A DNA stretch of 64,000 bases, from positions 35,263 through 99,262 of the forward strand of contig CANLRB010000017.1 in assembly GCA_947493455.1 (NCBI GenBank). Direction: 5' to 3'. The notes below the pieces were generated by a model, which was not told where the DNA came from, did not search any database, and saw only the letters and a list, made by a program, of their open reading frames with translations. Shown here one piece after another: positions 1 to 8,471 of the stretch. Origin of the DNA: an uncultured Pseudoalteromonas sp. (GTDB lineage: Bacteria > Pseudomonadota > Gammaproteobacteria > Enterobacterales > Alteromonadaceae). The position numbers were made by a program, and so were the translations under genes. Position 1 is the first letter of the stretch; the number at the start of each line of letters is the position of its first letter.

Positions 1-300
1 TTTTGAATGACCTTTGACGGAAACTGGCTTTCCTTTATTTAGCTTTTTATGCGTGATTACCATAGTCCAATACAGAAAAGCATCATTATCACACTGGTAT
101 GTGTGTTCCATGTGGAATTGACTACTTATCAAGTTTTCATATAAATGAACAAAGTATTCTGTCAGTGACGGTAAGCCGCAAATAGTATGGATCGGATCGA
201 CAAAGGTAATATTTTCATCGTAAATGAGTGTCAATGAATCAAGATTGTTCTTTGATAAACTTTGATAAATATTTACAAATTGTGTGATTGCCATATTCAT
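1..300 (-). CDS. NTF2/SnoaL-like protein, 3' end cut by window edge
   Basis: Reading the minus strand from the ATG at 300, all 100 codons to base 1 are open, so the gene continues outside the window. The protein starts MNMAITQFVNIYQ and has the small alpha-plus-beta character of NTF2/SnoaL-fold proteins (FVDPIHTICG, then an FHMEH-type strand). The start overlaps the photolyase stop as ATGA (297-300), so the two genes are probably translationally coupled and belong to the same sigma/ChrR operon. Proteins of this fold are often found beside photolyase in such stress operons. The substrate, if any, is unknown. The fold call is by eye. Confidence 0.7.
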   Translation of the reverse strand, partial: MNMAITQFVNIYQSLSKNNLDSLTLIYDENITFVDPIHTICGLPSLTEYFVHLYENLISSQFHMEHTYQCDNDAFLYWTMVITHKKLNKGKPVSVKGHSK

Positions 301-1706
301 TGAGCGACCTTATTAAGCTGTTGTGAAAAATAATCTAAGGTATTTTTTCTCGCTTCAGACAAATCGACTATGGTTGGCCAATATACAGTGCTTTGATTTT
401 GCTTTGCCAAAAACGCGTGAGGTAAATGTATCTCTTTATCTGGTACATTTACGAGTTCTGGTAAGTATTTACGAATAAAATGGCCGTGGGGATCAAACTT
501 TTTACTCTGTGTGACTGGGTTGAAAATGCGAAAGTATGGCTGGGCATCGCACCCAGTGCCTGCCGACCACTGCCAACCGCCACTATTTGCAGCTAAATCA
601 CCATCAATCAGCGAGCGCATAAAAAACGCTTCACCCCAGCGCCAATCAATCAATAAGTGCTTAGTTAGAAAGCTCGCGACTATCATGCGCAGTCGATTAT
701 GCATCCATCCGGTTTGTTGCAATTGGCGCATGGCGGCATCAATGATGGGGTACCCTGTTTTTCCTTCACACCAGGCCTTAAATAATTGTTCTTGGTTTGG
801 CCATATAAATGATGCGAATTTAGTTTGAAAATCAGTATGTTTACAAAGGCGTGGATAGGCGACGAGTAAGTTGCGATAGAATTCACGCCAAATAAGCTCA
901 TTTAGCCAGCTAAATAGCGGCGCTTTACTATTTTCGAGAATCGTAGGATAGTGATTTAGTAATTGATGTAACACTCTTCGAGGACTTATCGCGCCAATGC
1001 TGAAATAAGGTGATAGCCCACTGGTTCCCTTGATGCTCGGAATATCGCGGTGTTCTGCGTAATTAGGTAGCTTATCACGCATAAATGACTCAAGTACATT
1101 ATCTAATACGGTGCTTGCTAATGGCCATTTGCGCGAACAGTTTTTTTCAAAGTTTAACGAAACAGGTGCCTGTTGATTTGTGTTTGCTTTGTCGACTTTT
1201 ATTGCCCCTAAAAAACCTTGTTCATAGCCAGATTGGTGGATATTTTGTAACCATGCTTTTTTATACGGTGTAAACACTTTAAACATCTCGCCTGATTTAT
1301 TTAGTACAGATAAATGCGGCAAGATTGTATCGCACTGGGATACGCTAAGATTAATTGATTGTTGCAACTTGCTGTCTCGCTGCTGTTCGCGCAGCTCGAT
1401 TTCTTGATTTGCAAACACGTGTTCGAATTGATGTCGTGTGTAAAACTCGGTTATTACCTCACGTTGTTCGTTAAAATCTGAACATTCAATAACCTGAACT
1501 GTAATTCCTAAAGTATTTAATTGCGCGATAAAGGCATTTAAATGACGCTCAATAAAGTCAACTTGGATAGGCGCAGCGTTATGCGCTTGCCATGTTTTGG
1601 TCGCGGTTAAATAAATTGCGTGTCGACAACCTTGTTGGAGTGCCAAATAAAGAGCGGGATTATCGTCAACACGAAAATCCCGCCGGATCCAATATAAACT
1701 TTTCAT
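297..1706 (-). CDS. phrB: Deoxyribodipyrimidine photolyase
   Basis: 469 aa class I CPD photolyase, which uses blue light and reduced FAD to split cyclobutane pyrimidine dimers. The N-terminal alpha/beta antenna domain begins SLYWIRRDFRVDDNPAL. The C-terminal helical FAD domain contains WRWGEAFFMRSLIDGDLAANSG and the family signature running through GCDAQPYFRIFNP. Length is normal for the family. Its start overlaps the stop of the upstream YbgA-like gene by one base (TAATG at 1704-1708), and its stop overlaps the NTF2-like start. Expression is probably under the ECF sigma/ChrR pair encoded upstream, as known for photolyase in other ChrR-type regulons; that link is an inference from operon position. 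Confidence 0.95.
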   Translation of the reverse strand: MKSLYWIRRDFRVDDNPALYLALQQGCRHAIYLTATKTWQAHNAAPIQVDFIERHLNAFIAQLNTLGITVQVIECSDFNEQREVITEFYTRHQFEHVFANQEIELREQQRDSKLQQSINLSVSQCDTILPHLSVLNKSGEMFKVFTPYKKAWLQNIHQSGYEQGFLGAIKVDKANTNQQAPVSLNFEKNCSRKWPLASTVLDNVLESFMRDKLPNYAEHRDIPSIKGTSGLSPYFSIGAISPRRVLHQLLNHYPTILENSKAPLFSWLNELIWREFYRNLLVAYPRLCKHTDFQTKFASFIWPNQEQLFKAWCEGKTGYPIIDAAMRQLQQTGWMHNRLRMIVASFLTKHLLIDWRWGEAFFMRSLIDGDLAANSGGWQWSAGTGCDAQPYFRIFNPVTQSKKFDPHGHFIRKYLPELVNVPDKEIHLPHAFLAKQNQSTVYWPTIVDLSEARKNTLDYFSQQLNKVAQ

Positions 1707-2662
1707 TATAGTCCGTATCTAAGCTTCAAGTCCTTAGGGTAGGGGTCTAAGTACGCTTGCTGTTTGAGGTACTCATTTGGATAATCTTTTAAATAATGAT
1801 TAATGAGTGCTAGTGGCACCATTAAGGGCACCAATCCATGTCGGTAAGCGAGTATTTGTTCGCTGAGCTCTTGCTTACTTGACTTCGTTAAGCACTTTTT
1901 GAAATAACCTTGTAAATGTTGCAATGTATTAGTGTGGTTTTTGCGCGATGCGGGCTTTTTAAGTGCTAACATCAAGCCTGAGATATATTGCTGCGCAAGC
2001 TGTTCGATAGGCTGATGGCTGTTTTCACCCAGTAATCTGCCAAGCTCTTTATAAGCGGCCAAATTGTGACTCATAACTAAATATTTTTGCTGGCTATGAA
2101 ACTGTGTCAGTGCATGAATCGAGAGGGGTTGAGACAGCAGGTTTTGCCATTTTTTGTATGTATAAACACGAAGAACAAAGTTCTCTCGAAGATGTGCGTC
2201 GTTAAGTCTACCGCTTTCTTCACAAGGTAAGTTAGGGTTTGCTTTCATTACGTGCTCAGCAAAAACACCAACACCATCGTGGCGACAACCAAGACCGTGT
2301 TCGTAATAAACCTTAACGCGCTCCATACCACAACTGGGACTTCCTTTCATAAAAATAAATCCGCTTAAGTGGGAAATTTTACTTGCCACTTTTTCACTAT
2401 AGTGGTGCATCTCTTCAGTCACATCCATTGAACCATCAGGCCGTGAGATATGAATGAGATCACCACGTTCTGTTTGTCTAATGGTAGGTCGAGGCACAGG
2501 CAGGCCGACCGCGACCTCAGGACAAAACTTTTGATACTTAACGAATTGCCCCAATTGATTCATGCAAAAGTCAGACTTTTTGTGGCTTTTATCAAAGCGT
2601 ACTTGATCGCCTGTTAAACAAGCACTGATCCCGAGAACAATATTGTCGTCTTGGTCTAGCAT
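1706..2662 (-). CDS. YbgA-like protein (DUF523-DUF1722)
   Basis: 318 aa. The N-terminal half is DUF523-like, beginning GISACLTGDQVRFD and containing conserved cysteines (SPSCGMERV, GCRHDG). The C-terminal half is DUF1722/YbgA-like (FHSQQKYLVMSHN, then AYKELGRLLG). In Escherichia coli ybgA sits directly before phr, and the same pairing is seen here with a one-base overlap. The function is not established; the strict association with photolyase suggests a role in the light or DNA-damage response. The gene starts 12 bp after the ChrR stop, so it is in the same transcript. Confidence 0.88.
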   Translation of the reverse strand: MLDQDDNIVLGISACLTGDQVRFDKSHKKSDFCMNQLGQFVKYQKFCPEVAVGLPVPRPTIRQTERGDLIHISRPDGSMDVTEEMHHYSEKVASKISHLSGFIFMKGSPSCGMERVKVYYEHGLGCRHDGVGVFAEHVMKANPNLPCEESGRLNDAHLRENFVLRVYTYKKWQNLLSQPLSIHALTQFHSQQKYLVMSHNLAAYKELGRLLGENSHQPIEQLAQQYISGLMLALKKPASRKNHTNTLQHLQGYFKKCLTKSSKQELSEQILAYRHGLVPLMVPLALINHYLKDYPNEYLKQQAYLDPYPKDLKLRYGL

Positions 2663-2674
2663 AAATCACCTTCC

Positions 2675-3352
2675 TTAATAGAAGTAATTTGTTATTGGAT
2701 TAAATAATTTACTCAATCCTTGGGTAAATTGTGGTCCACTATTGGCGACAGTTAGACACAGGCACCCCTGTGTTGTCGTTGGGTTATGAGTATGTTTGTT
2801 ATCGAGTAAAATAAAGTCACCGGGAGAATAACTGCCCATTTCATCATGAAAGTCACCGCTTAACAGCAAGGTGATTTCAAACCCTTGGTGGGTATGACTC
2901 GGTACTTGACCGTCCTTATCAATATGGAGCAAATTGATATGATCATCGCCGTCTTCCAAGTTAATTTTGGCGCGTGACAACTTACCCAGTTGATTAAATT
3001 TATCGAAAGACAAATTGTTTAGCACCCGTGGTAAGTCATACTGCGTATTTTTTACCGTCACTTGTTGCTGCTTGCTCGGCTCGTATACATCGATATCGCT
3101 ATCTTGTGTAATGAAATCGATCATTGCACAGTCGTCAAAATCATGTTGTGAAAATGCCATATCATCTTCAAAAATGTGACTCGAGGTGTTATCAAACACA
3201 ATATTTGCGCTTTGAGCTTCGAGCTTGTCGATTTTTTGTTTGCACTCTGGGCACATTTCGGCATGCGCTGAGATTGCTATACAAATACTAGCGCTAAGGT
3301 CGCCCGCAACATAGGCACTCAATAAAGCGTGATTTGGATGATGTTTAATCAT
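2675..3352 (-). CDS. chrR: ChrR-type zinc/cupin anti-sigma factor
   Basis: 225 aa. The N-terminal zinc anti-sigma domain has the H-x3-C-x2-C motif (HAEMCPEC) that binds zinc and holds the sigma factor. The C-terminal half is a cupin (HTHQGFEITLLLSG, later LLDNKHTHNPT) which in ChrR senses singlet oxygen or organic peroxide. The gene overlaps the upstream sigma gene by four bases (ATGA, 3349-3352), the usual arrangement for co-produced sigma/anti-sigma pairs. Expected action: hold the sigma inactive in the cytoplasm until photo-oxidative stress. The name follows the Rhodobacter ChrR family. Confidence 0.88.
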   Translation of the reverse strand: MIKHHPNHALLSAYVAGDLSASICIAISAHAEMCPECKQKIDKLEAQSANIVFDNTSSHIFEDDMAFSQHDFDDCAMIDFITQDSDIDVYEPSKQQQVTVKNTQYDLPRVLNNLSFDKFNQLGKLSRAKINLEDGDDHINLLHIDKDGQVPSHTHQGFEITLLLSGDFHDEMGSYSPGDFILLDNKHTHNPTTTQGCLCLTVANSGPQFTQGLSKLFNPITNYFY

Positions 3353-3969
3353 TTTGAGTCTCCTATATGAAGCTTTAATTTTGATAAGGCCAGTCTCAGT
3401 CTTGATTTTACGGTGCCAAGAGGAATGCCGAGTTGTTTTGCTAGTTGTTCTTGGGAAAGCTCTTGAAAATAAACACCGCGAATAATCTGTTGTTGGTTCT
3501 CAGGTAGCTTGTCTAAATGTTGCTGTAACTGCTTGGCCATTAAATGATCATTAAATTGTTCGTCTTGCACATGTTGTGCTTCAGCAAGTGGCCATATTTC
3601 TTCAGCCAAGGAATCTTCTTTGTTTGATTGGATTTTTCTTAAAATATCAAAACAGGTATTTCGCATGATTGAATAAACCCAAGTTGTCGCCGCCCCTTTG
3701 TCGCGACTATATAAGTGTGCCTTACGCCACACTTTGGTCATGGTTTCTTGTAGTAGCTCTTGTGCGAGTGTTTGGTTCGAAAACTGCTTGATGCCAAAAT
3801 GGATTATTTTGGGACTAAACCATTGGAAAACGGCAGCAAATGCTGTTTTGTCGCGATTTTCCGCAATACTAATTAGCGAAGACGAAAGCATCCGGCTTGT
3901 TTTTTCATCTAACTTTGTCGGTGCAGACTGCGTCATCACGGGTTTTTGACTTTCAATTTGTTCTAACAT
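3349..3969 (-). CDS. ECF RNA polymerase sigma factor, RpoE/ChrR group
   Basis: 206 aa. Region 2 is clear (FSNQTLAQELLQETMTKVW, then TTWVYSIMRNTCFDILRK) and region 4 follows (LPENQQQIIRGVYFQELSQE, then GTVKSRLRLALSKLK). There is no sigma region 1 or 3, as expected for ECF factors. Genetic coupling to a ChrR-like anti-sigma and to photolyase places it in the ECF11-like photo-oxidative stress group. It heads the operon, and a promoter matching the group's own consensus lies 28-57 bp upstream, pointing to positive autoregulation. Confidence 0.92.
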   Translation of the reverse strand: MLEQIESQKPVMTQSAPTKLDEKTSRMLSSSLISIAENRDKTAFAAVFQWFSPKIIHFGIKQFSNQTLAQELLQETMTKVWRKAHLYSRDKGAATTWVYSIMRNTCFDILRKIQSNKEDSLAEEIWPLAEAQHVQDEQFNDHLMAKQLQQHLDKLPENQQQIIRGVYFQELSQEQLAKQLGIPLGTVKSRLRLALSKLKLHIGDSK

Positions 3970-3996
3970 TATTAAATACCTTAGCTCAGCTTTTGA

Positions 3997-4026
3997 TATT
4001 TACGAAGTAGTTTGGACTAATGATCA
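3997..4026 (-). promoter_or_regulatory. Probable ECF-sigma autoregulatory promoter
   Basis: On the minus strand TGATCA (4026-4021) is followed by exactly 18 bases and then TAAATA (4002-3997). The published Rhodobacter RpoE/ChrR consensus is TGATCC-N18-TAA, so only one base of the -35 element differs. The site lies just upstream of the sigma ATG at 3969 and overlaps the end of the LON-domain gene. The match is seen directly; activity is inferred. Confidence 0.7.
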
Positions 4027-4586
4027 CTTTTTCCAGTAAATAAAGTAAATAAAAATTCGCTGGCTTGGTCAAACGAGTTTTTCTCGCTAAATTGCGATTT
4101 TTGTTCGTAATCAAGCGGCAGCATTTCGAGCAATCGTGCGCACACCCAGTTTGGACAAGAAAGTTCATGGGTTTTGTAGAGACTTGCGTACTCTTTATTG
4201 TCATCAAAAATTTTAGCTAACTGCTGCGCTAAAAACTGGACTTGGCTATTCATAGAGCTTTGTTCCCAATGTTCCAATGTCTTAATGTCACCATAGCGCA
4301 ACAGCTGTTCATCTTGTTCTATATTTTGTAATTTGACGAGTCCTTTTGATTTTACATCAATGGCGAGCAAACCATCAGGCAGTGTTGAAAAGTCGATAAT
4401 TTCGACCCAACTACCCCATGGTGAAGTTTGAAATGGGAGATGAGGCTGATAGGTCGAAAGAACAAAGCCTATATTGTTTTGTGTTGCCTCACTGACCATG
4501 CGAATATATCGGGGCTCGAATATTCTTAAGCGTGACACCCCGTGAGGTAATAAAAAGGTCGGCAATGGAAATACAGGCAGTTTCAT
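4017..4586 (-). CDS. LON N-terminal (substrate-binding) domain protein
   Basis: 189 aa stand-alone version of the Lon protease N-terminal domain, without ATPase or protease parts. The start MKLPVFPLPTFLLPHGVSRL and the RIFEPRYIRMV motif are typical of the LON substrate-binding family (PF02190). Its role in bacteria is poorly defined and is probably peptide or substrate recognition. It ends at 4017 inside the promoter of the sigma operon. A moderate gap to the upstream GGDEF gene suggests its own promoter. Confidence 0.85.
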   Translation of the reverse strand: MKLPVFPLPTFLLPHGVSRLRIFEPRYIRMVSEATQNNIGFVLSTYQPHLPFQTSPWGSWVEIIDFSTLPDGLLAIDVKSKGLVKLQNIEQDEQLLRYGDIKTLEHWEQSSMNSQVQFLAQQLAKIFDDNKEYASLYKTHELSCPNWVCARLLEMLPLDYEQKSQFSEKNSFDQASEFLFTLFTGKSDH

Positions 4587-4656
4587 CGAATAAGCATTTA
4601 TAAAGTGTTGATATACGCTTATACGGTATCGATGCGTGAATCGATCTTGTTAACGG

Positions 4657-5688
4657 CTAAATTAGTGCTTCTCTGATCCCAAGCTGATTTTGTTTGGCAA
4701 AATACATTGCTTTGTCTGCCAAATTGATGAGTTCTGTTAGCGAGTATTGTTGACTGCACTGGTTGTATGCAATGCCTATACTAACACCAAAGCCTAAGGC
4801 CTTAATATGTGTGTTTATCTCTCGTAATAATTGATTTCGTATGCGTTTAGCAACAACGAGTCCATCATGTGTTTCGTTGTTTTGCATCAGGACAATAAAC
4901 TCATCACCGCCAAAACGCACAGCTATGTCAGATTCTCGAATTTGTGACAGAATGATTTTTGCAACCTGAATTAATAGTTGGTCACCTTTATCATGACCAA
5001 GTTGATCATTCACTTGCTTGAAATTGTTTAAATCGATAAAAAGTAACGATAGTGATAGTTCTTGACGCTTGCAAAGGGAAATTAACGCTTGCCCAGCATC
5101 TGCTAAGTAAGTACGGTTTTTAAGTTCCGTCAGTTCGTCATGAGTCGCAGCAAAGTGTAGCTGTTCTTCTAGCTGTTTTTTTTCGATGGCGACCGCAGTG
5201 ACGACCGCTGCGACTTGCAAAATCTCTTGCTCGTCCGCACTTGGGTGTTTGGTAAATTGATGGTAGATAGCAAAGGTGCCCAATACTGAGTTGGTTGAAC
5301 TTCGAATTGGCATTGACCAACAGGCATGTAAATTCGCTTTTTGCGTTAGTGGCAAATAAGGTTGCCAATTTTTATGTGTATTTATATCTTCGACAATCAC
5401 CGTTTGATTGAGATACGCGGCTGCACCGCAACTCCCGACAAATTCTCCGATCTCAACACCTTCAATTGCTTCGTTGTAAAATTCCGGTAAATGATTGTTG
5501 GCACCACTGTGTAATGTTGCGGAGTTTGAATCGAGGTATAGTACTGAGGCAATGCTGTGTGGTAGCAACTCTTCGACAGCATCGAGTACTTGACGTATAA
5601 AAACGCTCTGTTCGACACCGAGTGCCAAACGGCTCAACAGATGGTTAAAACGACGATGTGCGGTTAACAGTTGATTCGTGCAGTTCAA
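4657..5688 (-). CDS. GAF-GGDEF diguanylate cyclase
   Basis: 343 aa soluble protein. An N-terminal GAF domain (about residues 20-170, with GEFVGSCGAAAYLNQTVIVED) precedes a GGDEF domain (about 180-340). The catalytic motif is intact (RFGGDEFIVL), and the inhibitory I-site RxxD (RESD) lies five residues before it, so the enzyme should make cyclic-di-GMP and be product-inhibited. LYLDSNSATLH and CGAAAY resemble the GAF of sensors for small ligands or redox state; the ligand is unknown. There is no EAL domain and no membrane segment. Monocistronic by spacing. Confidence 0.92.
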   Translation of the reverse strand: MNCTNQLLTAHRRFNHLLSRLALGVEQSVFIRQVLDAVEELLPHSIASVLYLDSNSATLHSGANNHLPEFYNEAIEGVEIGEFVGSCGAAAYLNQTVIVEDINTHKNWQPYLPLTQKANLHACWSMPIRSSTNSVLGTFAIYHQFTKHPSADEQEILQVAAVVTAVAIEKKQLEEQLHFAATHDELTELKNRTYLADAGQALISLCKRQELSLSLLFIDLNNFKQVNDQLGHDKGDQLLIQVAKIILSQIRESDIAVRFGGDEFIVLMQNNETHDGLVVAKRIRNQLLREINTHIKALGFGVSIGIAYNQCSQQYSLTELINLADKAMYFAKQNQLGIREALI

Positions 5689-5900
5689 TGAAATTCTCTA
5701 GTTTTAGAACAATTGTGTTAATTGTAAAATGAAGCCTATTTCTACCTTAATATAGATGATAAGGGTGTGAAAAACGAGTTAACTATATCGAACAACTTGT
5801 TTAGCACCCATAGAATATAAAAAATGAAAAATAATTGGGCAAATTTTGATTGTATTTCCTATGCTTAGGATACGTAGATGAGATACAAAGCGGGGCTCGG

Positions 5901-6527
5901 GTGAAAAAGTTAAAACAAGGGACTGAAATAAAGTGTTTTATGACAGTTGCGACAGTGGTTGCGCAGCTCGATGTGATCCTTGATGAAGCAAAGAGTTTAT
6001 CGCTGACCTCTAAAAATGCCCGCGTTGTTGCAATTAGAGCTGGAGAATCTGCATTAGGCTTTAAATCAATTACCAATTTTATTAACGAGTTTTCTGCGCG
6101 CACGATTCGCATTACCAATGAAATTAATCAGCATGCACATTTGTTGTTTAAGTTGGCATTAAATCAACTGAGAGCAACACAGTTTTTTGATCATATTTCG
6201 ACATCGCTAGATAAAAATAGTGATGCGCAAGCGGCTACCACTTTAAATAAATTGCATCAACGGGCACAGGTTGAATTACAGCAGTCGCTCTCTCAGCTTT
6301 ATTTGGAGTTACAATCGTTGAGCGCGCAATTTGAAGAAATAGATCAGCAAATGCGTGCGGCAGAATATATTGCAGTGACCTCGCGAGTTGAAGCGTCACA
6401 GGCTGGTGAGTACTGTGCGAGTCTTGAATCGGTTTCTGACTATATAAGCAGTGCAGCAAAGCGAATAAAGCAAGCAATTTCAACGAACATGAATACCCTG
6501 TCAGAATTAGAACGGATAATAAAATGA
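5901..6527 (+). CDS. Small soluble chemoreceptor-like helical protein
   Basis: About 208 aa if started at the GTG at 5901; the open frame runs back to a TTG at 5850 and a later ATG lies at 5940, so the start is uncertain. The protein is almost all helix. The segment NARVVAIRAGESALGFKSI resembles the hairpin tip of methyl-accepting chemotaxis proteins (compare [11 protein letters not shown]), but there is no membrane segment and no full signalling domain. Its stop overlaps the next gene as ATGA (6524-6527). Because that gene encodes a di-iron MBL-fold protein, the pair looks like an oxygen-sensing input to chemotaxis. The family call is tentative. Confidence 0.6.
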   Translation: MKKLKQGTEIKCFMTVATVVAQLDVILDEAKSLSLTSKNARVVAIRAGESALGFKSITNFINEFSARTIRITNEINQHAHLLFKLALNQLRATQFFDHISTSLDKNSDAQAATTLNKLHQRAQVELQQSLSQLYLELQSLSAQFEEIDQQMRAAEYIAVTSRVEASQAGEYCASLESVSDYISSAAKRIKQAISTNMNTLSELERIIK

Positions 6528-7255
6528 AATCAGCCACCCTATTTGAAGGAAAACATCATCGCTGGGTTGTATTTGGACGAGATGAAAGTAAACCAGACAA
6601 AATTGTTGATACAAATCAGTACATGATACTAACGCATGAACAATGCTTTTTAATGGATCCTGGTGGAATCGAGCTATTTTCAGCGATGTTAGCGGGCGTT
6701 TTAAGCTATGTTGAATTAGAAAAAGTAACTACATTGTTTGCGTCGCACCAAGACCCAGACATTATTTCGTCGTTAGGGTTATGGGATAAAACGATCCCTA
6801 AAGCTAAGCTTTATGCTCCTTGGCTATGGGAAGAGTTTATCCGTCACTTTGGTATGGAAAACATTGAGTATATGCCGATAAAGGACGAAGGAATGGAGCT
6901 GCGCTTCGATTCAATAAACTTACAGTTTGTTCCTGCACACTATTTGCACTCTTCAGGTAATTTTAATGTGTACGATCCACAGGCTAAGATACTTATGAGC
7001 GGTGATATTGGGGCCGCTTTAGAGTCTCATGATACGCCGATGTTTGTTGAAAACTTTGCAGATCAAGTATCGAAAATGCAGTTTTTTCATCAGCGCTGGA
7101 TGCCCTCAAATCGGGCCAAGAAAAATTGGGTTGCGCGGGTTAAGGAGCTGGATATTGACATCATGGCACCGCAACACGGCAGTATTTTTAAAGGTGAAGC
7201 GGTTCAGGAGTTTCTTGAGTGGTTTGACAATCTTGATGTAGGATTAGCGCGCTAG
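6524..7255 (+). CDS. Di-iron metallo-beta-lactamase-fold protein (ODP-like)
   Basis: 243 aa. Metal-binding residues of the MBL fold are present: SHQDPD (the HxDxD variant of HxExD found in flavodiiron-type proteins), a His in VPAHYLHS, an Asp in SGDIGA and a final His in PQHGS. This pattern matches the oxygen-binding di-iron proteins (ODP) that pair with chemoreceptors, and differs from zinc beta-lactamases. It lacks the flavodoxin domain of FprA. Translational coupling to the preceding chemoreceptor-like gene supports a sensory rather than catabolic job. The oxygen-binding role is inferred from family. Confidence 0.8.
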   Translation: MKSATLFEGKHHRWVVFGRDESKPDKIVDTNQYMILTHEQCFLMDPGGIELFSAMLAGVLSYVELEKVTTLFASHQDPDIISSLGLWDKTIPKAKLYAPWLWEEFIRHFGMENIEYMPIKDEGMELRFDSINLQFVPAHYLHSSGNFNVYDPQAKILMSGDIGAALESHDTPMFVENFADQVSKMQFFHQRWMPSNRAKKNWVARVKELDIDIMAPQHGSIFKGEAVQEFLEWFDNLDVGLAR

Positions 7256-7273
7256 CCTTTTTATGAGTGCGCT

Positions 7274-7612
7274 ATGAGATTACTTCCGTTTATATTTTTT
7301 CTCTGTTTAAGCGAAGCCTCTGCAAAAACAGAGAAGCTGTATGATTTTGATCATCAGGTCCATTTTGAAATCAGGGAACTTGCCAATGATCAATATCGAA
7401 TCGCGATTAAGCCGGGAAACTATGCGTTTTTTGAAACACAAAGTGCATTTTTAATGCGCAAGAGTGCGCGCCTGTGCGGTCGGCGCGCTGTTGAGTTAAC
7501 GATTATTTCAGGTGTACAACCTTTCGAAAAGTTTCCGGTTGAGCCACGAGCTTACCCTGGCAAGCTGGTGGCAAATATTCGCTGTGTTAGTCCTGATAAC
7601 CCCAAGGAGTAG
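7274..7612 (+). CDS. Small secreted protein of unknown function
   Basis: 112 aa with a clear signal peptide (MRLLPFIFFLCLSEASA). The mature part has two Cys residues (RLCGR and IRCVS) that could form a disulphide in the periplasm. It starts 18 bp after the di-iron protein gene and may be cotranscribed with it. Its 3' end overlaps the convergent gene at 7587. I recognise no family. Confidence 0.65.
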   Translation: MRLLPFIFFLCLSEASAKTEKLYDFDHQVHFEIRELANDQYRIAIKPGNYAFFETQSAFLMRKSARLCGRRAVELTIISGVQPFEKFPVEPRAYPGKLVANIRCVSPDNPKE

Positions 7613-8183
7613 CTGGTAAAGGGACGGGTTTTGTTAAGTCAAAATCGACTCGGAACTCACGGCCTTCCCGTGTTAAACGGTACGTAAACTGTTTTGGGTA
7701 AATATACATGTGCCAGGTATTCCCCATCGATTGTGGAATGCCATTTTTGACAAATAAGTTTTTAGAATATTGATCAGCTGGAAACGATTGGACTTGCGCC
7801 CAGCCACTATCGATTGTATGACCGCCATACATTGTTGATTTATCATCACTGCCGTCAGGGTTTCGATGGTCATGCTTGAGACTTAATCCTGCGCCTGTTT
7901 TAGTAATAAGCCAAGTACGGGAGGCATCGTCACCAACATGAAATGGGATTTGTAATTGGGCATCGCTGCAGCGGCGCACATGCATTATGAGTTTGTTGTT
8001 GGTAAATTTATCGCTCGGTTGATTATCTATCGTGACCTTACCTGCAAACGCTTTTCCGCAGTGCTGTTTCAGATTATTAAAAAAAGCATCGTGTGAATCG
8101 ATGCTGACCAGTGGCGCGTCGCTTGCAAATAAAGGGGCGCTTGCTAGTCCGATGAGAAGTGAAAATGTCTTAAATGTGTTCAT
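7587..8183 (-). CDS. Secreted protein of unknown function
   Basis: 198 aa with an N-terminal signal peptide (MNTFKTFSLLIGLASAPLFA). The mature protein has two cysteines (QHCGKAF, VRRCSDA) and a conserved-looking LKHDHRNPDGSDD segment followed by TMYGG. Proteins of this type are widespread in proteobacteria as hypothetical exported proteins; I cannot name a function. The last 26 bp overlap the opposite-strand gene 7274-7612, so the two share a convergent end. Confidence 0.75.
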   Translation of the reverse strand: MNTFKTFSLLIGLASAPLFASDAPLVSIDSHDAFFNNLKQHCGKAFAGKVTIDNQPSDKFTNNKLIMHVRRCSDAQLQIPFHVGDDASRTWLITKTGAGLSLKHDHRNPDGSDDKSTMYGGHTIDSGWAQVQSFPADQYSKNLFVKNGIPQSMGNTWHMYIYPKQFTYRLTREGREFRVDFDLTKPVPLPATPWGYQD

Positions 8184-8471
8184 AAGGTTGCCGATTTATT
8201 TATATTTAACCAAGAAATACGCTAATTTTTGCCAGATTGCAATCAATAAAAATAATTATCATTTAATTATCTTTTTGTTTTAATTGAAAAAATTATATTT
8301 TTTAGATTGAATCTAGTTAAGTTTTTTGTAAACTAGCCGATAAAGATTAAGCATTTTTATTAATTTAATAAATCGCAACAATGATTCGTATCAAGGAGTT
8401 GATGTTAATAAATAATTTACAATGATAAGTGTAAATCAAATACTAATAATTCCACTAAGGCCGCTAGTTAT

